A stretch of DNA of 20,030 nucleotides, taken from NCBI GenBank assembly GCA_910587575.1, contig CAJULU010000033.1, positions 772 to 20,801 of the forward strand, in the 5' to 3' direction. The notes below the pieces were generated by a model. That model was given only the letters and a program-made list of their open reading frames with translations, made no database searches and had not been told where the DNA came from. Shown in pieces: positions 14,047-20,030 of this stretch; the first letter of the stretch is position 1; each line of letters opens with the position of its first letter. The position numbers were made by a program, and so were the translations under genes. Source of the stretch: an uncultured Dorea sp. (GTDB lineage Bacteria > Bacillota > Clostridia > Lachnospirales > Lachnospiraceae).

Positions 14047-16826
14047 AAATATTACGGGAATTTGTATGGGACACTCTGCGGCAGAACAAACGCTCCGCCG
14101 TGATCATCATGACCGCTCTGTTTCTCATGACAAGTCTCATGTCCTGTTTCTGCGGCCTGGTCTATACCATGTGGACGGATGCCGTGGTCTTAGAGAAATG
14201 GCATAACGGGGACTGGCACGGAGAACTCTTCGGCGGCGCCAGCGGTGAGTCCCTTGAACAGATTAAAAATTATGCTTCCGTTTCCGCCGTCCTGATCAAA
14301 GGCACGTGGGAGACGGCAAAACTGGATACTGATATTGAATCTGACAGCAGGCGCAATCCCAGGCTCTATCTGATCTGCCGGGGCGCAAACAAAGAATACT
14401 GGGATTCCATGCCGGAAAAGGACAGCATTATAAAAGGGCGCATTCCTTCTTCTGAGACGGAAATCGTACTTTCCAAACAGTATTTTGAAGACTACCCGGA
14501 TACCAGAATCGGCGACACACTCACCCTCCCGGTGGGACAGCGTACCTATGACGGACAGGTCTGCATGGACACGGAACTTTTCCGGGAAGAGGAATCATTC
14601 CGGCAGACCGGTACAAAGACCTACACCATCGTCGGCGTCATGGATGTCACCACCTCTTCAGCCGTGCCTGCATATACCGGCATGACCGGGCTTAACGAGG
14701 ACTCCATCCGTCCCGAAGACCAGCTTGCCGTCTATCTGCGCTTCTCACCGATGCGGGCCACCTACCGGGAACTGCCCGCCCTTGCCAGGGCAATCGGCTA
14801 TGAAGCGGACGAATACGGAGAGTATACCCTGCGCTACAATACCGGTCTTCTTTCCACCTACGGCATTTTTGCCCCCACGGCAAAGGGCCTGCCCATCCAC
14901 TTAAGCGATCTTGCCATACCCTTGATGTTCCTTACATTTACGGCATTTCTGGTGGGTGTGTTCGTACTGGTGATCCACAACGCCTTCATCATGTCCGTCA
15001 ATGAAAAACTGATTCAGCTGGGAACCCTTGCCGGTGTCGGCGCTACTCCGAAACAGATCAGAAAAACGGTCCAGTCTGAAGCGCTGCTTCTGACCGCCGT
15101 CCCTCTTCCTCTTGGACTTTTTACCGGATGGTTTCTGGTTCTGAAACTGTTCCAGCTCATCAACGCCAGTAACGACCTGGGACGGGAAGCGCCGGACATT
15201 GCCGTGACCTTCGGACTGCCCGCCATCCTTCCCGCCATCTTCCTGTCACTGCTGACTGCATGGCTTTCGGCAAGGATTCCGGCGAAAAAGGCTGCAAAAA
15301 TGCTGCCTGTTGAAATTCTGAAACAGGAAGGTTCTCAGGGACAGAAAGGTAAAAAGCGGAAAAAAGACAGACGGCGTCTTCATTTTCCCGGCATTACAGG
15401 GGAACTTGCTGCAAACGCCGTTTCCGCCAGAAGCCGCTCTTACCGGATGGCAACCATTTCCTTGTGCATGTCATTTCTCCTGCTTACGATTTTCCAGTAT
15501 ATCATAACGGTACAGGAGGCAAATGACCACATTTTCCGGACAGACCCGTCAGAAGCAGGGCATATTTTCCTCAACATCAGTGACGGACGCCCGCCGGATC
15601 CGGAAGCCATCCAGAAGCTTACGGCAATTCCCGGGGTCTCCCAGGCCTTGATTCGAAATTCCCTGCCCTGTGCGGTCTGGATTGAACGGGACGATGTGGC
15701 AGAAGAGATCAATACGCATCTGGGCGGCATGGATGAGATCATTGCCAGAAAAAAATATTCTCCCATTCAGCGGGACGGGAAATACCGGATCCAGTCTGTC
15801 ATCTATGGGCTGGAAGAGGGATGTTTCCGGGATTACTGTGAAAAAATGGGGATCTCACCCCAGCCTTATTTCGATGATCCCCACAAGGCGCTGGTCTGTA
15901 ACTATACCAAAGACCCAGTGAACAGCACACGAAGGAAGGTCATTTACAGAGAACTGCTGAACATTCAGGAAGGACAGGAACTGACCTTTACCGAGAAAAA
16001 CCAGGATGAGATTGAAGGGAATTTTGAATTTACCATCCAGATGGGGGACATGGTAGAGGAACTGCCCATGGGGATACAGGGGCTTTCCAACTTTACGGTG
16101 GCTATGGTCATGCCCATGGAGCATGTGTTGCAACTAGGGGAATCCTGCTGTCAGCGGCGGAGAAATTCTGCGCAGGCAGTCAACGGGGTATTCTGGACCG
16201 AAACCGTTGAAACCGGCAATTCCAGGGAAGCCAAAGATGATACGGATGCCCTGGCTGATCCGGATAGCCTGGCAGGTACGGATGAACCGGCAATATACCC
16301 GGCAATCAAGGAAACTACCCGGAAGATAGAGGAAACGATTGCCAGCTATTATGGAAGCGGCGATTATCTTCTGACGAACATTGCAGAGGAGGCAGAACTG
16401 AACCAGAACGCCCAGAATGTCATGAACCTTGTGATTACGTTTCTGACGGCATTTCTGGCTGTAATCGGACTTTCCAACGTATGGGCGAGCATTTCCGGTA
16501 ATCTGAGGCAGCGGCGCCAGGAATTCGCTATGCTGAAATCAGTGGGGCTCTCTCCACGGCAGTTATGGAAAATGCTGCTTCTGGAAGGACTGACGCTGGG
16601 GTTGAAGCCTTTGCTTTACTCCCTTCCAGTCCAGGGGACGGTACTGGCGGTAATGCTTACGTTTTCTGAGATCTCTCTGCCGGAATATCTGCCTTTCGCC
16701 CCATATGGGATTCTGACCGGGTATACCGCTCTGGTGCTTCTGGCGATCGTGGGCGCTTATGCCATTGGCGGACGGAAGCTACAGAATGAGAATATTATTA
16801 CTATGATAAGGGATGGCACGTTATAG
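14043..16826 (+). CDS. FtsX-family ABC transporter permease with two extracytoplasmic domains
   Basis: Membrane partner of the preceding ATPase, 927 residues. It has two FtsX-type halves: helix at about 19-43, an outer domain of about 240 residues, then three helices (about 289-313, 344-370, 390-412) ending in RIPAKKAAKMLPVEILK. A basic cytoplasmic linker (430-446, GQKGKKRKKDRRR) follows, then a second helix (470-490), a second outer domain (about 491-790), and three more helices (about 795-816, 845-868, 888-912). Motifs such as KLIQLGTLAGVGATPKQIRKTV and EFAMLKSVGLSPRQLWKML are the coupling segments typical of the family. This eight-helix, two-domain plan differs from BceB (ten helices, one outer domain) and MacB (four helices). 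The second outer domain has an acidic stretch (about 743-765). No two-component genes lie nearby. Likely exports or extracts a peptide or lipid; the substrate is unknown. Confidence 0.9.
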   Translation: MKILREFVWDTLRQNKRSAVIIMTALFLMTSLMSCFCGLVYTMWTDAVVLEKWHNGDWHGELFGGASGESLEQIKNYASVSAVLIKGTWETAKLDTDIESDSRRNPRLYLICRGANKEYWDSMPEKDSIIKGRIPSSETEIVLSKQYFEDYPDTRIGDTLTLPVGQRTYDGQVCMDTELFREEESFRQTGTKTYTIVGVMDVTTSSAVPAYTGMTGLNEDSIRPEDQLAVYLRFSPMRATYRELPALARAIGYEADEYGEYTLRYNTGLLSTYGIFAPTAKGLPIHLSDLAIPLMFLTFTAFLVGVFVLVIHNAFIMSVNEKLIQLGTLAGVGATPKQIRKTVQSEALLLTAVPLPLGLFTGWFLVLKLFQLINASNDLGREAPDIAVTFGLPAILPAIFLSLLTAWLSARIPAKKAAKMLPVEILKQEGSQGQKGKKRKKDRRRLHFPGITGELAANAVSARSRSYRMATISLCMSFLLLTIFQYIITVQEANDHIFRTDPSEAGHIFLNISDGRPPDPEAIQKLTAIPGVSQALIRNSLPCAVWIERDDVAEEINTHLGGMDEIIARKKYSPIQRDGKYRIQSVIYGLEEGCFRDYCEKMGISPQPYFDDPHKALVCNYTKDPVNSTRRKVIYRELLNIQEGQELTFTEKNQDEIEGNFEFTIQMGDMVEELPMGIQGLSNFTVAMVMPMEHVLQLGESCCQRRRNSAQAVNGVFWTETVETGNSREAKDDTDALADPDSLAGTDEPAIYPAIKETTRKIEETIASYYGSGDYLLTNIAEEAELNQNAQNVMNLVITFLTAFLAVIGLSNVWASISGNLRQRRQEFAMLKSVGLSPRQLWKMLLLEGLTLGLKPLLYSLPVQGTVLAVMLTFSEISLPEYLPFAPYGILTGYTALVLLAIVGAYAIGGRKLQNENIITMIRDGTL

Positions 16827-16840
16827 ACTGCCATCCCTTA
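16807..16840 (+). terminator. Hairpin over the permease stop codon
   Basis: The 12-bp arms TAAGGGATGGCA (16807-16818) and TGCCATCCCTTA (16829-16840) are perfect complements around a 10-base loop that contains the TAG stop (16824-16826). No T-run follows, so it is not a canonical terminator; it may still help end the transcript or protect its 3' end. A ribosome finishing translation would cover the left arm. Confidence 0.5.
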
Positions 16841-16880
16841 ACTTGTCACCCTTAACTTGTCAGGAACTGCCAACTTGTCA
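16835..16880. repeat. Short tandem repeat containing successive -35-like boxes
   Basis: CCCTTAACTTGTCA occurs twice back to back (16835-16848, 16849-16862), and a shortened third copy, CCAACTTGTCA, ends at 16880. Each copy carries TTGTCA (16843, 16857, 16875). Only the third is spaced correctly from the TATAAT box and so acts as the -35 element. The first copy overlaps the right arm of the hairpin at the permease stop. Confidence 0.7.
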
Positions 16881-16903
16881 GAAATCAATATGTGTCGTAT
16901 AAT
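16875..16903 (+). promoter_or_regulatory. Sigma-A promoter of the TelA/VWA gene set
   Basis: TTGTCA (16875-16880), a 17-base spacer and a perfect TATAAT (16898-16903) give a near-consensus promoter. Transcription would begin near 16910, 50 bases before the first gene. This separates the set from the ABC genes upstream. Confidence 0.8.
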
Positions 16904-16959
16904 GTAGAATAAACAATAACTGATAAAATCCTTAAAGTTCAAGCAGGGAGGGGGATGTA

Positions 16960-17691
16960 TTGAAAAAATATCTAACACTTATCACAGCCAACCTGACTAT
17001 CGCAGTCATTGCGGTCGTCCTGTATTCGCCGGGCCTCGTAAACCTGCGCCTGTCCGATTACAGTATTTTCCGGGCGGGAATGTCCATTATCGCAGCCTTG
17101 CTGCTCATTCTGGCCTTCTTCCTGGTCAACATCCGGCTTCTTAAGGAGCCTGACCGAAGGCCCGTCACACTGGAGGACGTCCATGATCTTGACAAGGCCA
17201 AAGACATCCTGCGAAGCCACTGTGAAGGCAGATACTTCGGCAGTCTGGCAAGGACTGCCGCCGGTCAGCTTGACCGGATCTTCCAGTGCAGGCAGCGGCT
17301 TTCCGGTATTCTGGAACAGAAGTTCACCAGGGGCACCATGAGTTTCCAGAAGTTCGACAGTGTGGCGGCAGCGGCTGAATCCTCTGCCATCAAGAACGTT
17401 GTTGCCATGGCGAACCGGATGCGGCTCTTTGACGAGAAGGAATATGCCAGACTTCAGCATTACCGGGAAGACGATATCCCGGACGACATCCAGGAAGAAC
17501 AGCTCCGGCTGTATCAGAAGAATTTCGACAACGTCCGTTCCACCATCGCCCTCAATGAGAAGATCCTGCTGAAACTGGATGCACTGGCAATGGAGATTTC
17601 TTCCTCAGCATCCAGTGATGATGCTGATCTGAACAATGGACTGATCGAAGAGATCGAGCATCTGATTGAAGAAACCAGATACTATGAGTAA
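16960..17691 (+). CDS. Two-helix membrane protein with cytoplasmic helical tail, unknown function
   Basis: I do not recognise a named family with certainty. The 243 residues begin with two membrane helices (about 6-26 and 39-60) separated by a short loop, so the long, helical and charged remainder (from about 62) should face the cytoplasm. The tail includes VTLEDVHDLDKAKDILRSHCEGRYFGSLARTAAGQLDRIFQCRQRLSGILEQKF and an acidic end (SSDDADLNNGLIEEIEHLIEE). TTG at 16960 is the start: a GGAGGGGG site precedes it, and the nearby ATG at 16955 hits a stop at once. It is followed after 20 bases by the VWA protein and then TelA. XpaC-like proteins often accompany TelA and this may be a distant equivalent, but the match is not evident by eye. 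Probably a membrane partner or anchor of the other two products. Confidence 0.75.
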   Translation: MKKYLTLITANLTIAVIAVVLYSPGLVNLRLSDYSIFRAGMSIIAALLLILAFFLVNIRLLKEPDRRPVTLEDVHDLDKAKDILRSHCEGRYFGSLARTAAGQLDRIFQCRQRLSGILEQKFTRGTMSFQKFDSVAAAAESSAIKNVVAMANRMRLFDEKEYARLQHYREDDIPDDIQEEQLRLYQKNFDNVRSTIALNEKILLKLDALAMEISSSASSDDADLNNGLIEEIEHLIEETRYYE

Positions 17692-17711
17692 TATTTTAGG
17701 AGGACACACAT

Positions 17712-19397
17712 ATGAACAAGAAAACCATAGGGATATTAGCCTGCGTCATCATCCTCGTATGCGCCGCCGTATTCGGCGGAATCTACGTCACACGCAACAT
17801 TGGGAAATCCGAAAAAGTGATTTCAGAGGAAAGCGCCGAAAAACGTCTTGCCAGAATGGTGGATAAGATTAACCCCGAGACCGGTACCCCCGTCAAATCA
17901 CCGATCGAATACGATTCCGCCGAGGACGAAGCCGATGAACTGCCGGATATCGACACCTGCGAGGTAGGAGTCGAGGCACAGACCAGCCTTTACGCCGAGA
18001 TCTTCTCCTCCCCGGAGAAGGCCGGAAGCGGGACAGACGGCTGGCTCTGCGAGATGGCAGCGGAATTCAATGACCAGGGCTTTGAGGTGGACGGCCAGAA
18101 GGTGTCTGTCCAGATCCGCAATGTGAACAGCGGACAGGCTGTAGATTACATTGCCACCGGAAAAGCCGTACCGGAAGGGTTCGCTCCTTCCAGCATACTC
18201 TGGATAGACATGCTGAATGCAAAAGGCACTTCCACGGAAACCGTTTCTGAAAGCCTGGCAGGCAACGTTGCCGGTATCCTGCTTTCTTCCAAAACCAATG
18301 AAAAGATTGTGGAAAAGTACGGAAGCGTAGACCTGAAAGCCATCACAGAGGCTACCGAGGCAGGCGAATTCGCAATGGGGTATACCAATCCATTTGCCAG
18401 CAGCGCAGGCTTAAATTTCCTGATCTGCACTCTGGAGCGGTACGATCTGGACAACCCGCTGTCCGAGACGGCAACGGCCGGTTTCCAGAAATTCCAGAAA
18501 AATGTGCCTTTCGTTGCACTGACCACCATGCAGATGCGGGAAGCTGCAGAGAACGGCTCTCTGGACGGTTTCATTATGGAGTATCAGTCATATGCAAATG
18601 ACAGCCTGCTGTCCAGTAATTACACTTTTACCCCTTACGGTTACCGCCATGACAACCCCCTTGTCAGCATAGATTCCACAAGCCCGGAGAAGAAAGAGAT
18701 TCTGAAGCTTTTCGCCGAATACTGCGCAACGGACAAAGCAAAGGCGCGGGCAACGGAATACGGCTTTAACGGCATGAACGAATACACCTGCGAATACGAA
18801 CCTGTTTCCGGCGATATTCTGACTGCTGCCCAGAAACTTTACAAGACTAACAAAGATAACGGAAGGCCGGTCATCGGAGTCTTTGTGACGGATGTTTCCG
18901 GAAGCATGGACGGCGAGCCGCTGATTGCCCTTCAGACTTCGCTGATCAACAGCATGAAATACATCAACCCGGAAAATTATATCGGGCTGGTAAGTTATGC
19001 GGATGACGTAACCATTGAGCTTCCTATCGGCCAGTTTAACCTGGAACAGCAGACCTATTTCAAAGGAAGCGTGGAAAATCTTTACGCCTCCGGCGGCACG
19101 GCCACCTTTGACGCAATCTGCGTGGCCCTGGACATGATCCGCAGTCAGATGGAAGAATACCCGGACGCAAAGCCAATGCTGTTCGTATTAAGCGACGGCG
19201 AAACCAATGTGGGCTACAATCTGAACGATGTCCGTCATGTCTTAAGCGGACTTAAGATACCGGTATATACCATCGGCTATAATGCTGATCTGTCAGCCCT
19301 TCAGAGCATCAGCTCCGTAAACGAGGCGGCAAGCATCGATGCATCAACGGATGACGTGGTCTACCAGCTGAAGACATTATTCAATGCAAATATGTAG
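17712..19397 (+). CDS. Membrane-anchored binding-protein-like and von Willebrand A domain protein
   Basis: A 561-residue protein with an N-terminal membrane helix (about 5-26), best read as an uncleaved anchor or a signal peptide, so the bulk lies outside the membrane. Residues about 85-350 resemble a solute-binding fold (MAAEFNDQGFEVDGQKVSVQIRNVNSGQAVDYIATGKAVPEGFAPSS, GEFAMGYTNPFASSAGLNFL, EYQSYANDSLL). Residues about 385-555 are a von Willebrand A domain with a complete metal-dependent adhesion site: DVSGSM (Asp394, Ser396, Ser398), a Thr in GGTATFD (463 or 465) and Asp495 in LSDGETN. An intact site means it can bind a metal and a partner protein. ATG has an AGGAGGA site eight bases upstream. 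Its place between the membrane protein and TelA suggests a stress-linked complex in which the binding domain senses or presents something and the VWA domain recruits a partner. The ligand is unknown. Confidence 0.9.
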   Translation: MNKKTIGILACVIILVCAAVFGGIYVTRNIGKSEKVISEESAEKRLARMVDKINPETGTPVKSPIEYDSAEDEADELPDIDTCEVGVEAQTSLYAEIFSSPEKAGSGTDGWLCEMAAEFNDQGFEVDGQKVSVQIRNVNSGQAVDYIATGKAVPEGFAPSSILWIDMLNAKGTSTETVSESLAGNVAGILLSSKTNEKIVEKYGSVDLKAITEATEAGEFAMGYTNPFASSAGLNFLICTLERYDLDNPLSETATAGFQKFQKNVPFVALTTMQMREAAENGSLDGFIMEYQSYANDSLLSSNYTFTPYGYRHDNPLVSIDSTSPEKKEILKLFAEYCATDKAKARATEYGFNGMNEYTCEYEPVSGDILTAAQKLYKTNKDNGRPVIGVFVTDVSGSMDGEPLIALQTSLINSMKYINPENYIGLVSYADDVTIELPIGQFNLEQQTYFKGSVENLYASGGTATFDAICVALDMIRSQMEEYPDAKPMLFVLSDGETNVGYNLNDVRHVLSGLKIPVYTIGYNADLSALQSISSVNEAASIDASTDDVVYQLKTLFNANM

Positions 19398-19433
19398 CAA
19401 CTACAAACGAACATAGTAAGGAGGAACTTAGAT

Positions 19434-20030
19434 ATGAGTGGTTTTACACTGGATTTACCCAATACCAAAGAGAGCGCCGGCGGATTTTCACTGGATCTGC
19501 CGGACACCAACGCCATCAAAGAAGAAGTCGCCGCAGAACTGGCTCCCACTCCCGAGGAGAAGACGGTCATTACCAATGCGGTGAAAGACAAGGCCGACCA
19601 GATTATGGCCGTTGACCTGGATTCCCTGGCACAGCGCCGGGAATTCGTCCAGGTGGTCGAGACCTTCGGTGCAGACCTTATGCGTCAGTCCCAGTCCAAG
19701 AACAATATCCTGCAGAAACGGATGGGAGAGTTCAGCCGCGCTGGCGGCGAGTCCGGAGAGATTGCCCAGGGGCTTGAGGATCTGTCGATTAAAATGCGGG
19801 ATCTGGATCCTTCCGGTCTGGATTTCACCAAGACGGGATTTCTCGGGAAGGTGTTCAATCCCATCCGCAGGTACTTTGAGAAATTCAAGACTGCCGATGC
19901 GGAAATCGCAGGTATTGTAAAAACACTGGAAAAGGGACGGAAGATTCTGAAAAATGATAACACGACCCTGGAGATTGAACGGGCTGCCATGCGGGATCTG
20001 ACAAAGCAGCTGACACAGAAGATTGAACTT
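19434..20030 (+). CDS. TelA-family toxic anion resistance protein (C-terminus outside window)
   Basis: The first 199 residues of a protein that runs past the window end. Sequence such as KADQIMAVDLDSLAQRREFVQVVETFGADLMRQSQSKNNILQKRMGEF, DLDPSGLDF and GFLGKVFNPIRRYFEKFKTADAEIAGIVKTLEKGRKILKNDNTTLEIE is typical of the TelA (KlaA) family, which is linked to tellurite and other toxic-anion resistance and, in Firmicutes, to envelope stress and some antimicrobials. It is mostly helical and cytoplasmic, without signal peptide. The N-terminus carries a duplicated short motif, FTLDLPNT at 4-11 and FSLDLPDT at 18-25. ATG has an AAGGAGGAAC site; it follows the VWA gene by 36 bases. The biochemical activity of the family is not established. 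Confidence 0.9.
   Translation, partial: MSGFTLDLPNTKESAGGFSLDLPDTNAIKEEVAAELAPTPEEKTVITNAVKDKADQIMAVDLDSLAQRREFVQVVETFGADLMRQSQSKNNILQKRMGEFSRAGGESGEIAQGLEDLSIKMRDLDPSGLDFTKTGFLGKVFNPIRRYFEKFKTADAEIAGIVKTLEKGRKILKNDNTTLEIERAAMRDLTKQLTQKIEL

Noticed and set aside
16835..16880. Possible CRISPR-like or mobile-element repeat
   Set aside because: Only three short copies with no regular spacers and no adjacent cas or transposase genes; it reads as a promoter-linked tandem repeat.

Overview
The window looks like chromosomal DNA of an anaerobic Firmicute, most likely a gut Lachnospiraceae/Clostridia species. The reasons are moderate GC with AT-rich intergenic gaps, strong AGGAGG-type ribosome binding sites, sigma-A promoters of the TTGACA-17-TAAAAT type, a two-subunit transketolase, a sugar ABC importer without its own ATPase, a YesL protein and DUF5060-type intracellular glycosidases. 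I cannot name the species. No RNA gene, insertion sequence, CRISPR array or prophage is visible.

Region 1 (1-10187, minus strand) is one long sugar-utilisation operon read from a promoter at 10159-10187. In transcription order it holds a membrane-anchored protein of unknown function, a solute-binding lipoprotein, two sugar permeases, a DUF5060-type glycoside hydrolase, a YesL/DUF624 membrane protein, a fucose/arabinose-isomerase-superfamily enzyme, transketolase N- and C-subunits, and a glycerol-kinase-like FGGY kinase cut by the window edge. Several junctions overlap or nearly touch, which suggests translational coupling. Hairpins lie between the binding protein and the permeases and between the transketolase and the kinase. 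The gene set reads as a complete route: import an oligosaccharide or glycoside, hydrolyse it in the cytoplasm, isomerise and phosphorylate the freed sugar, then split it by transketolase. The isomerase/kinase/split-transketolase trio matches the logic of the known non-oxidative D-apiose pathway, but the substrate is not proven.

Region 2 (10188-13362) holds the divergent control region, a second paralogous DUF5060-type hydrolase on the plus strand, a strong terminator, and a LacI-family repressor on the minus strand. Near-identical AT-rich blocks sit at the start of the big operon and upstream of the repressor gene, which makes them candidate operators or at least shared promoter elements.

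Region 3 (13363-16840, plus) is a MacB/LolD-type ABC ATPase and an FtsX-type permease with two large extracytoplasmic loops, translationally coupled, of unknown substrate.

Region 4 (16835-20030, plus) begins with a tandem repeat whose last copy supplies the -35 box of a consensus promoter. It then carries a three-gene set: a two-helix membrane protein, a membrane-anchored protein combining a binding-protein-like domain with a von Willebrand A domain, and a TelA-family (toxic anion resistance) protein cut by the window end. This looks like an envelope-stress or tellurite-type module unrelated to the sugar operon.
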